Part shown: in pieces, positions 35,677-43,942 of the stretch
Position numbering within the stretch: the stretch's first letter is position 1
Layout of the letters: each line of letters starts with the position of its first letter
Assembly: GCF_014655295.1 (NCBI RefSeq)
Contig: NZ_BNBI01000018.1
Location: forward strand, 1-64,000
Reading direction: 5' to 3'
Source: Streptomyces fumanus
Lineage (GTDB): Bacteria > Actinomycetota > Actinomycetes > Streptomycetales > Streptomycetaceae
DNA: 64,000 nucleotides
The notes under the pieces: generated by a model
What the model saw: the letters and a program-made list of their open reading frames with translations, nothing else
What the model was told of the DNA's origin: nothing
Databases searched by the model: none
Program-made: the position numbers and the translations under genes

Positions 35677-36341
35677 TCCGGGACGGTGGTGCCGGCGCTC
35701 AGGTCCGGGTCCGGGACGGGGGTGCCGTAGCCCTTGCGCAGCGGGAGCAGGCCCGCCCAGTGGGGGAGGGCGAGGTCCTCGGGCTCGTCGTTGACCCCGC
35801 CGGTGCGGGCCTTGGCGGAGACCTCGTCCAGGTCCAGGTAGATCACCGCGGTGGCGGCCAGCTCCTTGCGGTTGGCCGGCCGGGAGTCGCGGGAGCGGCC
35901 CGGCACGACGTGGTCGACCAGGGCGTCGAGGGCCGTGCGCTTCTCCTCGGGGTCGGTCACGTCGTACGCCGTGCCGTGCACCACCACCGAGCGGTAGTTC
36001 ACCGAGTGGTGGAAGGCGGAGCGGGCCAGCACCAGCGCGTCGACGTGGGTGACCGTCAGGCAGACCGGCAGCCCCGGGTCGGCCTGGCCCGCCATCCGCA
36101 GCGGGCGGGAGCCCGTCGAGCCGTGCACGTAGAGCCGCTCGCCGACCCGGCCGTACAGGGTGGGCAGCACCACCGGCGCACCGTCGCGGACGAAGCCGAG
36201 GTGGCAGACGTACCCCTCGTCGAGGATCGAGTGCACCAGCTCCCGGTCGTAGGACGCGCGCTGCGGGGAGCGGGTGGGGACGGTGCGGTCGGTGGGGGTG
36301 TAGGCGGCGGGCCGCGACGGCGTCTCCGAGGTCCCCTGCAT
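35658..36341 (-). CDS. Pyridoxamine 5'-phosphate oxidase-family (FMN split-barrel) protein
   Basis: 227 residues with the flavin-reductase-like split barrel: LDEGYVCHLGFVRDGAPVVL, YVHGSTGSRPLRM, VDALVLARSAFHHSVNYRSV. It belongs to the NimA/flavin-nucleotide-binding branch, not classic PdxH. AAAGGAG precedes the ATG. Divergent from the MocR gene with 35 bp between starts and a shared AT-rich palindrome, so regulation by that regulator is likely; a role in B6 or flavin chemistry is inferred. Confidence 0.87.
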   Translation of the reverse strand: MQGTSETPSRPAAYTPTDRTVPTRSPQRASYDRELVHSILDEGYVCHLGFVRDGAPVVLPTLYGRVGERLYVHGSTGSRPLRMAGQADPGLPVCLTVTHVDALVLARSAFHHSVNYRSVVVHGTAYDVTDPEEKRTALDALVDHVVPGRSRDSRPANRKELAATAVIYLDLDEVSAKARTGGVNDEPEDLALPHWAGLLPLRKGYGTPVPDPDLSAGTTVPDYLTAL

Positions 36342-36355
36342 GGCGCTCTCCTTTG

Positions 36356-36370
36356 TATTAGTGCATAATA
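36356..36370. promoter_or_regulatory. Shared operator/promoter of the divergent PPOX and MocR genes
   Basis: TATTA-GTGCA-TAATA: 5-bp arms around a GTGCA centre. The right arm serves as -10 for both directions: CATAAT (36364-36369) is seven bases before the MocR GTG, and TATTAT on the minus strand precedes the PPOX leader. A bound regulator would cover both promoters. Confidence 0.6.
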
Positions 36371-36376
36371 GGCTTT

Positions 36377-37708
36377 GTGCTAGGAGACTATCCGATCAAA
36401 GGGCGGCGCGCAGCCGAGATTTCCGCCGACGTCGAGCGCGCGGTGGCCTCCGGCGAGCTGGCGCCGGGGCAACCGCTGCCCCCGCTCAGGGAGTTGGCCG
36501 AGCGGCTCGGGGTGAACCCGAACACGGTGGCCGCCGCGTACCGCACCCTGCGCGAGCGCGGGGTCATCGAGACGGCCGGGCGCCGGGGGAGCCGGGTGCG
36601 GGCGCGGCCGGCCACCACCGGGCGGGAGTTCATCCGGGTCGAGGTGTCCGAAGGCGTGCGGGACGTGTCCGCCGGCAACCCCGACCCCGCGCTGCTGCCC
36701 CCGCTCGCCGAGGCGTTCGCGGCGGCGGCCGCGGCGGGCGACCGGGAACCGGTGCTGTACGGGCACGCGCCCGTGGAACCGGAGTTGGAGCGGCTGACCC
36801 GGGCCGGCCTCGACGCCGACGGGGTGCCGGACGGGCCGCTCGCGGTCACCTCCGGCTCGCTGGACGCCATGGAACGGGTGCTCGCCGCCCATCTGAAGCC
36901 CGGTGACGCCGTCGCCGTGGAGGACCCCGGCTGGGGCAGCCTGCTCGACCTCGTCCCGGCGCTCGGGCTGCGTACCGTGCCGGTCGGCGTCGACGACGAC
37001 GGGCCGCTACCGGACGACGTACGGCGTGCTCTCGCGAGCGGCGCGCGGGCCCTGGTCGTCACCGACCGGGCGCAGAACCCGACCGGGGCGGCGGTGAGCG
37101 CGGCCCGCGCGGACGCCCTGCGGGCGGTGCTGCGCGCCCATCCGGAGACGCTGCTGATCGAGGACGACCACGGGTACCGGATCGTCGACCTGCCGCTGCA
37201 CGCCCTCGCCGGGACGACCCGGACCTGGGCCTTCGTGCGGTCGGCCGCGAAGGCGTACGGACCGGATCTGCGGCTGGCGGTGCTCACCGGCGATCCGGTC
37301 ACCCTGGACCGGGTACGGGGCCGGCAGCGGCTCGGGCCCGGCTGGGTCAGCCGCATCACCCAGCGGGCGGTGGCCCGGCTCTGGGCGGACGGGGCGGTGG
37401 ACGCGGTGCGGGTGGCGGCGGCGTACGGGGCGCGGCGGGAGGCGCTGCTGGGGGCGCTCGGGCGGCGGGGGATCGCGGCGTACGGGCGCAGCGGCATGAA
37501 CGTGTGGATCCCGGTGCCGGACGAGACGGGGGTGGTGGCGCGGTTGCTGCAGGCGGGCTGGGCGGTGGCGCCGGGGGCGCGGTTCCGGGTGAACGCGGGG
37601 CCGGGGGTGCGGGTGACGGTGTCGACGCTGGGGGAGGGGGAGGCGGAGGGGCTGGCGGAGGTGGTGGCTTCGGCGTTGGGGGCGGGGGTGGTGGGGAGGT
37701 ATGGGTGA
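36377..37708 (+). CDS. MocR/PdxR-type GntR regulator with aminotransferase domain
   Basis: 443 residues. GntR winged helix at about 5-75 (LAPGQPLPPLRELAERLGVN, NTVAAAYRTLRERG) then a fold-type-I aminotransferase domain with PLP lysine K292 in RSAAKAYGPDLRL and DRAQNPTGAAVS. Members sense PLP or amine adducts. GTG is probably leaderless (CATAAT seven bases before). Codon bias becomes extremely G-rich over the last 100 codons, and the gene ends in an intergenic repeat. Confidence 0.9.
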   Translation: MLGDYPIKGRRAAEISADVERAVASGELAPGQPLPPLRELAERLGVNPNTVAAAYRTLRERGVIETAGRRGSRVRARPATTGREFIRVEVSEGVRDVSAGNPDPALLPPLAEAFAAAAAAGDREPVLYGHAPVEPELERLTRAGLDADGVPDGPLAVTSGSLDAMERVLAAHLKPGDAVAVEDPGWGSLLDLVPALGLRTVPVGVDDDGPLPDDVRRALASGARALVVTDRAQNPTGAAVSAARADALRAVLRAHPETLLIEDDHGYRIVDLPLHALAGTTRTWAFVRSAAKAYGPDLRLAVLTGDPVTLDRVRGRQRLGPGWVSRITQRAVARLWADGAVDAVRVAAAYGARREALLGALGRRGIAAYGRSGMNVWIPVPDETGVVARLLQAGWAVAPGARFRVNAGPGVRVTVSTLGEGEAEGLAEVVASALGAGVVGRYG

Positions 37709-37749
37709 GGGTGGGGGTGCGTTGTCGGGTGCGGGTGTGTTGGGGGTTT

Positions 37750-37777
37750 GCGCAGTTCCCCGCGCCCCCTTTGGGGT
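37750..37777. repeat. Short intergenic GCGCAGTTCCCCGCGCCCC-type element
   Basis: CGCAGTTCCCCGCGCCCC followed by a CCTTTGGGG hairpin, between the convergent MocR and Rieske genes. A near copy is at 53963-53992. I recall this sequence as a very common Streptomyces intergenic element; its role is not known, termination is likely. Confidence 0.6.
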
Positions 37778-37784
37778 GTTTCTG

Positions 37785-38237
37785 TCAGGTCAGTGTGATG
37801 GAGTCTCCCTCGACGGTGATCTGTACGGCCGGTAGTGGTTCGCGGGCGGGGCCGCTGTGCACGGTGCCGTCGGTGATGGAGAAGTTGCTGTTGTGGCACG
37901 GGCAGTTGATGACGCCGTCGGTGACGCTCTTCACCGCGCAGCCCTGGTGGGTGCAGGTCGCCGAGAACGCCTTGAACTCGCCCGGCGACGGCTGGGTCAC
38001 CACCACCTTGCGGTCGGCGAAGACCTTGCCGCCGCCCTCGGGGATGTCGGAGGTCGGGGCCAGGGGCGTCCCGCCGCCCGACCCGGCGTCCGCGTCACCG
38101 GCCTCCGGGGAGGTGGCCGCCGCGTCGTCCGATCCCCCGCACGCGGTCAGCGCGACGGCGAGTCCCGCCGCTCCGGCCGCCGCGACGACGGTACGACGGG
38201 CCGGGTGTGCCGTGGGCCGAGGCGATCCGCTGCTCAT
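37785..38237 (-). CDS. Tat-exported Rieske [2Fe-2S] lipoprotein
   Basis: 150 residues. N-terminus with twin Arg (ARRTVVAAAG) and lipobox LTAC (C33). Rieske ligands: C95 and H97 in CTHQGC, C112 and H115 in CPCH, with C100 and C114 as the structural disulfide. A loose Ser/Gly linker of about 25 residues joins anchor and domain. Electron-transfer partner unknown; it is too small for QcrA. ATG 38237 is used, with AAGGGA upstream; longer in-frame starts lack the signal. Confidence 0.92.
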   Translation of the reverse strand: MSSGSPRPTAHPARRTVVAAAGAAGLAVALTACGGSDDAAATSPEAGDADAGSGGGTPLAPTSDIPEGGGKVFADRKVVVTQPSPGEFKAFSATCTHQGCAVKSVTDGVINCPCHNSNFSITDGTVHSGPAREPLPAVQITVEGDSITLT

Positions 38238-38427
38238 GCTGAGGTCCCTTCCGGGGGTGGGGTACGTGTTCCGACGACTGGTACGGCGGCGGGGCACGCG
38301 CTGTTCAGACCGTGCCGAGATGCTGGCTCCAGGGCGGTCGGACCGGCGTAAGCCAGAGCTGTCGTCCACCTGTCGGGCCCGCCCGCCCGGCCCCGGCGGG
38401 CCGCGCGCACGCCGGTAACCTGGGGCG

Positions 38428-39192
38428 ATGCTGAAGGAAGTCAACGCGACCCGCTACATCACGCCCCTGCGTGAGGGCGGCTCGCTGCCGGGGCTCGTCG
38501 AGGGCGACGACTTCGGGACGTACGTCATGAAGTTCACCGGGGCGGGCCAGGGCCGCAAGACGCTGGTCGCGGAGGTGGTCTGCGGGGAACTCGCCCGCCG
38601 GCTCGGCTTCCGCGTGCCGCGTCTGGTCACCCTCGGCCTCGACCCGGTGCTGGGCCTCGGCGAACCCGACCCGCAGGTGCAGGAACTGCTCCGGTCCAGC
38701 GGCGGCGCCAACCTGGGGATGGAGTTCCTCTCCGGCGCCCTGGGCTTCGACCCGCTGGCCTTCGAGGTCGGGTCCGGGGAGGCCGGGCGGATCGTCTGGT
38801 TCGACGCGCTGGTCAACAACGTCGACCGCTCCTGGCGCAACCCCAACCTGCTGCGCGCGGACGGCGAGGTCTGGCTCATCGACCACGGCGCCACCCTGAT
38901 CTGGCACCACAACTGGCCCGGCGCCGACGCCTCCGCCGCCCGCCCCTACGACGCCTCCGACCACGCCCTGGCCCGCTTCCGCCCCGACCTCGCGGGCGCC
39001 GCCGCCGACCTCGCGCCCCGCGTCACCGAGGACCTCCTCGCCGAGGTCACCGCCGAGATCCCGGACGAGTGGCTGGCCGGCGAGCCCGGCTTCGCCACCC
39101 CGGACGAGCTCCGGCGGGCCTATGCGCGCCCCCTGCTCGCGCGGGCGGCCGGCATCCACGAGCGGATCACCGGAATCGAGGAGGACAAGTGA
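38428..39192 (+). CDS. HipA-like kinase domain protein
   Basis: 254 residues resembling the HipA kinase fold without the HipA N-subdomain. K35 in YVMKFTGAGQG, catalytic D133 and N138 in NNVDRSWRNPNLL, and the metal D152 in LIDHGATL are present, so it may be active. TAACCT at 38416-38421 six bases before the ATG suggests a leaderless mRNA. Stop overlaps the DUF3037 GTG. In HipBA systems HipA phosphorylates tRNA synthetases, but no HipB-like antitoxin is seen here. Confidence 0.85.
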   Translation: MLKEVNATRYITPLREGGSLPGLVEGDDFGTYVMKFTGAGQGRKTLVAEVVCGELARRLGFRVPRLVTLGLDPVLGLGEPDPQVQELLRSSGGANLGMEFLSGALGFDPLAFEVGSGEAGRIVWFDALVNNVDRSWRNPNLLRADGEVWLIDHGATLIWHHNWPGADASAARPYDASDHALARFRPDLAGAAADLAPRVTEDLLAEVTAEIPDEWLAGEPGFATPDELRRAYARPLLARAAGIHERITGIEEDK

Positions 39193-39638
39193 GCGAGCGG
39201 CACATTCACATGGCCGGTCATGTGGTGGAACGCCACATCATCCGGGGAAGCGATGCCCATGAGAGGGAGGTCTTCGAATACGCCCTGCTGCGCGTCGTCC
39301 CCCGGGTCGAGCGCGGCGAGTGCGTCAACGCCGGGGTGCTGGTGTACTGCCGCGCCAAGGCGTTCCTCACCGCCCGCACCCACCTGGACGAGGCCAGGTT
39401 GCTCGCCCTCGACCCGCGCGCCGACGTACCCGGCGTGCGCGCCGCGCTGCGCGCCGTCGAGGCCGTGGGCGCCGGCGGCGACGCGGCCGGACCGGCAGCC
39501 GGCGACGACCCCGGCCGCCGGTTCCGCTGGCTGATCGCCCCGCGCTCCACGATCGTCCAGCCCGGCCCCGTCCACACCGGCCTCACCACCGACCCCGCGG
39601 CCGAGGCGGAACGCCTGCTGGACCTGCTCGTGCGCTGA
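39189..39638 (+). CDS. DUF3037 protein, partner of the HipA-like kinase
   Basis: 149 residues, DUF3037 family: FEYALLRVVPRVERGECVNA and a middle CRAKAFLTARTHLDEARLLAL, ending in RRFRWLIAPRSTIVQPGPVH. GTG overlaps the previous stop. The pair HipA-like kinase plus DUF3037 recurs in bacteria; function unknown. The product may be the kinase's substrate or regulator, by analogy to coupled toxin-antitoxin genes, which is inference only. Confidence 0.87.
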   Translation: MSERHIHMAGHVVERHIIRGSDAHEREVFEYALLRVVPRVERGECVNAGVLVYCRAKAFLTARTHLDEARLLALDPRADVPGVRAALRAVEAVGAGGDAAGPAAGDDPGRRFRWLIAPRSTIVQPGPVHTGLTTDPAAEAERLLDLLVR

Positions 39639-39665
39639 CGGCGCAGGGGGATGGATCACACCACC

Positions 39666-39686
39666 CCGGTGTCCCGTTGACACCGG
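39666..39686. promoter_or_regulatory. Inverted repeat overlapping the -35 of the SDR operon
   Basis: CCGGTGTC (39666-39673) and GACACCGG (39679-39686), perfect 8-bp arms, 5-bp centre, covering TTGACA. It could be an operator or the terminator of the DUF3037 gene. Confidence 0.45.
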
Positions 39687-39705
39687 GTGCCAGGGCTTCT
39701 AGCGT
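39677..39705 (+). promoter_or_regulatory. Near-consensus HrdB promoter of the SDR operon
   Basis: TTGACA (39677-39682), 17-bp spacer, TAGCGT (39700-39705); the best promoter in the window. Transcription start near 39712. Confidence 0.75.
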
Positions 39706-39721
39706 CACGTCTGCCGAAGGT

Positions 39722-39737
39722 ACTAAGCGGTCGCTCA
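39722..39737. promoter_or_regulatory. TetR-type operator just after the SDR operon promoter
   Basis: ACTAAGCGGTCGCTCA, a pseudo-palindrome (AAGC-N4-GCTn) typical of TetR repressors of fatty-acid and steroid metabolism in actinobacteria. At about +10 it would block transcription. Confidence 0.55.
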
Positions 39738-39788
39738 CCGCACAGGCGGGCCGCGCGGGCCGCATCCCCCAGGACGAGGAGAAGCAGC

Positions 39789-40550
39789 ATGTCCACCACT
39801 GACCAGCGGGTCGCCGTCGTCACCGGAGCGGCGCGCGGCATCGGTGCCGCCACCGCCGTACGGCTGGCCGCCGAGGGACGGGCGGTCGCCGTACTCGACC
39901 TCGACGAGGCCGCGTGCAAGGAGACCGTGGAGAAGATCACCGCGGCCGGCGGCACGGCGCTCGCGGTCGGCTGCGACGTGTCGGACGAGGCGCAGGTGGA
40001 GGCCGCCGTCGCGCGGATCGTCCAGGAACTGGGCGCGCCGACGATCCTCGTCAACAACGCGGGCGTGCTCCGCGACAACCTGCTGTTCAAGATGAGCGTC
40101 TCCGACTGGGACACCGTCATGAACGTGCACCTGCGCGGCGCCTTCCTGATGTCCCGCGCCTGCCAGAAGCACATGGTGGACGCCGGGTTCGGCCGTATCG
40201 TCAACCTGTCCTCGTCCTCCGCGCTCGGCAACCGGGGCCAGGTCAACTACGCCGCCGCCAAGGCCGGTATGCAGGGCTTCACCAAGACCCTCGCCAAGGA
40301 GCTGGGCAAGTTCGGCGTCACCGCCAACGCCGTCGCCCCCGGCTTCATCGCCACCGACATGACCGCCGCGACCGCCGAGCGGGTCGGCATGGGCTTCGAG
40401 GAGTTCAAGGCCGCCGCCGCCACCCAGATCCCGGTGCAGCGCGTCGGCGAGCCCGAGGACATCGCCAACGCCGTCGCCTTCTTCACCGGCGACGCGGCCG
40501 GCTTCGTCTCCGGCCAGGTGCTGTACGTCGCCGGCGGACCGCTCAACTAA
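39789..40550 (+). CDS. fabG: Short-chain dehydrogenase, FabG-like 3-oxoacyl-ACP reductase
   Basis: 253 residues of the classical SDR family. NADP(H) motif TGAARGIG (12-19), NNAG (89-92), catalytic S141, Y154 and K158. Closest in pattern to FabG/PhaB: FKMSVSDWDTVMNVHLRGAF. GAGGAG precedes the ATG. First gene of an operon with the next SDR; a role in acyl-chain metabolism fits the TetR-like operator but the substrate is unproven. Confidence 0.9.
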   Translation: MSTTDQRVAVVTGAARGIGAATAVRLAAEGRAVAVLDLDEAACKETVEKITAAGGTALAVGCDVSDEAQVEAAVARIVQELGAPTILVNNAGVLRDNLLFKMSVSDWDTVMNVHLRGAFLMSRACQKHMVDAGFGRIVNLSSSSALGNRGQVNYAAAKAGMQGFTKTLAKELGKFGVTANAVAPGFIATDMTAATAERVGMGFEEFKAAAATQIPVQRVGEPEDIANAVAFFTGDAAGFVSGQVLYVAGGPLN

Positions 40551-40562
40551 GGGACAGCGCAC

Positions 40563-41321
40563 ATGACTTCCGTGGAACTCTCGGGCAAGGTCGCCCTCGT
40601 CACCGGCGCCAGCCGCGGTATCGGCTACGGCGTCGCCGAGGCGCTGGTCGCCCGCGGTGACCGGGTCTGCATCACCGGCCGCAACGAGGAGGCGCTGAAG
40701 GAGGCCGTCGAGAAACTCGGCGCCGACCGGGCCATCGGCGTGGCCGGCAAGGCCCATGACGAGGCCCACCAGGCCGTCGCCGTGGAGCGCACGATGGAGA
40801 CCTTCGGGCGCGTCGACTACCTGGTCAACAACGCCGGTACCAACCCGGTGTTCGGGCCGATCGCCGACCTCGACCTGAACGTGGCGCGCAAGGTCTTCGA
40901 GACCAACGTGCTCTCCGCGCTCGGCTTCGCCCAGCGCACCTGGCACGCCTGGCAGAAGGAGAACGGGGGCGCGATCGTCAACATCGCCTCCGTGGCGGGC
41001 GTCTCCGCCTCGCCGTTCATCGGCGCGTACGGCGTCAGCAAGGCCGCGATGATCAACCTGACCCTCCAGTTGGCGCACGAGTTCGCGCCGAAGGTCCGGG
41101 TCAACGCGATCGCCCCGGCGGTGGTGAAGACCAAGTTCGCCCAGGCCCTGTACGAGGGCCGCGAGGCGGAGGCCGCCGCCTCCTACCCGCTGGGCCGGCT
41201 CGGTGTGCCCGCCGACATCGGCGGCGCCGCCGCGTTCCTCACCTCGGCCCAGTCCGACTGGGTCACCGGCCAGACGCTGGTCGTCGACGGCGGCATCTTC
41301 CTCAACGCCGGCGTGGGCTGA
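40563..41321 (+). CDS. Short-chain dehydrogenase/reductase
   Basis: 252 residues, classical SDR: TGASRGIG (14-21), NNAG (89-92), catalytic S143, Y156 and K160, NVLSALGFAQRTWHAWQKEN between. It starts 12 bp after the first SDR with AAGGGA upstream, and a strong terminator follows it. The substrate is not evident; the pair may catalyse successive steps. Confidence 0.9.
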   Translation: MTSVELSGKVALVTGASRGIGYGVAEALVARGDRVCITGRNEEALKEAVEKLGADRAIGVAGKAHDEAHQAVAVERTMETFGRVDYLVNNAGTNPVFGPIADLDLNVARKVFETNVLSALGFAQRTWHAWQKENGGAIVNIASVAGVSASPFIGAYGVSKAAMINLTLQLAHEFAPKVRVNAIAPAVVKTKFAQALYEGREAEAAASYPLGRLGVPADIGGAAAFLTSAQSDWVTGQTLVVDGGIFLNAGVG

Positions 41322-41333
41322 CCGCCCCGCGCG

Positions 41334-41365
41334 GGGGCGCCCTCCGGCACCGGACGGCGCCCCCG
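41334..41365 (+). terminator. SDR operon terminator
   Basis: Almost perfect 32-nt hairpin: GGGGGCGCC pairs with GGCGCCCCC, and inside it TCCGG with CCGGA, leaving a two-base tip (CA). Confidence 0.9.
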
Positions 41366-41507
41366 GTCGCGGAATGATCTACTCCGGGACATGACAACGT
41401 AATCATCGCCGGAAATGATCAAAACCCCTGTTCAGAGGGGGGTTCAGGAGGCGTGGCGCTGCGGTATGGTCTGCCGACCTTGGAACGGCAGATCGAGGAG
41501 CGTGCGC

Positions 41508-43094
41508 GTGTTCAAGCGGAACCGATGCCTGCGGCGGGTAGCGGCCATCGCGTCCCTGTCGACCCTGGTGGCCGGGTGCGGCATCCTCTCGCCCGACGAC
41601 CCCGAGGAGGACGAGCCGATCGCCGTCGGCACCACCAGCGCGCCGAGCACCCTGGACCCCGCGGCCTCCTGGGACAGCTCCTGGGAACTGTTCCGCAACG
41701 TCTACCAGACCCTGCTGAGCTACCCGAACGCCGCGACCACGCCCCGCCCGGACGCCGCCAAGGAGTGCGCCTTCACCGACGACTCCAACCAGGTCTACCG
41801 CTGCGAACTGCGCAAGGGACTCACCTTCTCCAACGGGGACCCGCTGGACGCCCGGGCCGTCAAGCACTCGATCGACCGGATCCGCAAGATCGACGTCAAC
41901 GGCGGCCCCGCCGGACTCCTCGGCAGCCTGCGGCAGGTGGAGACGCCGGGCGAGCGCGAGGTGGTCTTCCGCCTCGACAAGCCCGACGCCACCTTCCCGT
42001 TCGTGCTCGCCACCCCCGCGATGTCCATCGTCGACCCCGACGCCTACCCGGCCGACGCCCTGCGCGAGGGCGACTCGGTCGTCGGCTCCGGCCCGTACAC
42101 CCTGCGCTCCTACGCCGACGGCGAGCGCGCCGAACTGGTCCGCAACGACCGCTACCGGGGCTTCGCCGAGCCCCGCAACGAGGCCGTGACCATCGAGTAC
42201 TTCGACACCTCCGACGCCATGGTCGAGGCGCTGCGGGCCGGACGCATCCAGGTCACCTACCGAGGACTGGCCGCCGACGACATCATCGCGCTGCAGGGCG
42301 GCACCGGGAAGGACGAGGACCTCCAGCTCATCGAGGGCAGCGGTACCGACATCAGCTACCTCGTCTTCAACCCCGAGGATCCCTGGGCGGGCAGAAGACC
42401 CGTCCGGCAGGCCGTCGCCCACCTGATCGACCGGGCCGCCCTCGCCCACACCGTCTACCAGGACACCGTCGACCCGCTGTACTCGATGGTCCCCAACGGC
42501 CTGACCGGGCACACCACCGGCTTCTTCGACGAGTACGGCGACCCCAGCGCCGCCAAGGCCCGCCAGGTGCTCACCCGGGCCGGCATCACCGAACCGGTCC
42601 CGCTCACCCTCTGGTACACCACCGACCGCTACGGCTCCGAGACCGCCCGGCAGTTCACCGAGATCAAACGCCAGTTGGAGGACTCCGGCCTGTTCACGGT
42701 CACCCTCAAGAGCCGCCCCTGGAAGACGTACGTCACCGGCTACCAGAAGGGCGAGTACCCGGTGTTCGGCCGCGGCTGGTTCCCCGACTTCCCGGACGCG
42801 GAGAACTTCATCGCCCCCTTCGTCGGCGAGCAGAACGCCCTGGGCACGCCCTACCCGGCGGACCGGATCACCGACGAGCTGCTGCCGCGCTCCCGGCGCG
42901 AGAGAGACCGGGCGGGCGTGGTCGAGGAGTTCGAGGAGGCGCAGCGGATCCTCGTCGAGGACGCCCGGCTGCTGCCGCTGTGGCAGGGCCGGCAGTACAT
43001 GGCCGCCAGCGAGGACATCTCCGGCGCGGAGCGCGCCCTCGACCCGTCGACGATCATGATGATGTGGGAGCTGCACCGCAAGACGAGCTGGTAG
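41508..43094 (+). CDS. ABC transporter substrate-binding lipoprotein, family 5 (oligopeptide type)
   Basis: 528 residues. Basic n-region, hydrophobic core and lipobox VAGC (residues about 20-23) give a lipoprotein. The body follows the DppA/OppA plan: GTTSAPSTLDPAASWDSSWE, LRKGLTFSNGDPLDARAVKH and the FGRGWFPDFPDAENFIAPF region. Ligand unknown (peptides or nickel are family options). No permease or ATPase genes are adjacent, so it is an orphan. GAGGAG (41495) selects GTG 41508. TATGGT at 41465-41470 may be its -10. Confidence 0.9.
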   Translation: MFKRNRCLRRVAAIASLSTLVAGCGILSPDDPEEDEPIAVGTTSAPSTLDPAASWDSSWELFRNVYQTLLSYPNAATTPRPDAAKECAFTDDSNQVYRCELRKGLTFSNGDPLDARAVKHSIDRIRKIDVNGGPAGLLGSLRQVETPGEREVVFRLDKPDATFPFVLATPAMSIVDPDAYPADALREGDSVVGSGPYTLRSYADGERAELVRNDRYRGFAEPRNEAVTIEYFDTSDAMVEALRAGRIQVTYRGLAADDIIALQGGTGKDEDLQLIEGSGTDISYLVFNPEDPWAGRRPVRQAVAHLIDRAALAHTVYQDTVDPLYSMVPNGLTGHTTGFFDEYGDPSAAKARQVLTRAGITEPVPLTLWYTTDRYGSETARQFTEIKRQLEDSGLFTVTLKSRPWKTYVTGYQKGEYPVFGRGWFPDFPDAENFIAPFVGEQNALGTPYPADRITDELLPRSRRERDRAGVVEEFEEAQRILVEDARLLPLWQGRQYMAASEDISGAERALDPSTIMMMWELHRKTSW

Positions 43095-43165
43095 CCGGTC
43101 CGTTGTCAGTGGCCGCCGGTAGGTTGTGTGATCAGTAGCCACCGCACACCCGTGAGGAAACCGAC

Positions 43166-43849
43166 GTGACCGACATCGCCATGCTGCCCGAGTCCTGGCG
43201 CGAGGTGCTGGGCGGCGAGCTCCAGCAGCCCTACTTCAAGGAGCTGACGGAGTTCGTCGAGGAAGAGCGGGCGAAGGGCCCCGTCTACCCTCCGCGCGAG
43301 GAGGTCTTCGCCGCCCTGGAGGCCACGCCGTACGACCGGGTCAAGGTGCTGGTCCTCGGGCAGGACCCGTACCACGGCGAGGGACAGGGCCACGGCCTGT
43401 GCTTCTCGGTCCGCCCCGGCGTCAGGATCCCGCCGTCCCTGCGGAACATCTACAAGGAGATGCACGAGGAACTGGGCACCCCCATCCCGGACAACGGCTA
43501 CCTGATGCCGTGGGCCCGGCAGGGCGTCCTGCTGCTCAACGCGGTGCTCACGGTCCGGGCCGGGGAGGCCAACTCGCACAAGGGGCGCGGCTGGGAGCTG
43601 TTCACCGACGCGGTGATCCGCGCGGTGGTGCGCCGCCCGGACCCGGCGGTGTTCGTGCTGTGGGGGAACTACGCGCAGAAGAAGCTCCCGCTGATCGACG
43701 AGACCCGGCACGCGGTGGTCAAGGGCGCGCACCCTTCGCCGCTGTCGGCGAAGAAGTTCTTCGGCTCCCGCCCGTTCACCCAGATCAACGAGGCGATCGC
43801 CCGGCAGGGCCACGAGCCGATCGACTGGACCATCCCTGACCTGGGCTGA
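43166..43849 (+). CDS. ung: Uracil-DNA glycosylase
   Basis: 227 residues, full family-1 UDG. Water-activating motif GQDPYHG with D67, and the HPSPLS loop with its catalytic His in KGAHPSPLSAKKFF. It removes uracil from DNA to start base-excision repair. GTG start with GAGGAAA upstream. Streptomyces often carry two ung genes; this window has only this one. Confidence 0.97.
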   Translation: MTDIAMLPESWREVLGGELQQPYFKELTEFVEEERAKGPVYPPREEVFAALEATPYDRVKVLVLGQDPYHGEGQGHGLCFSVRPGVRIPPSLRNIYKEMHEELGTPIPDNGYLMPWARQGVLLLNAVLTVRAGEANSHKGRGWELFTDAVIRAVVRRPDPAVFVLWGNYAQKKLPLIDETRHAVVKGAHPSPLSAKKFFGSRPFTQINEAIARQGHEPIDWTIPDLG

Positions 43850-43942
43850 TCCAGGTCCCGCAGCGGGCCGCGTCGGCGGCCCGATCCGGCGGACAGGGCC
43901 TAACGTCGTCGGCAACAGCCGACGAGCGGTGCGGAGGACGCG

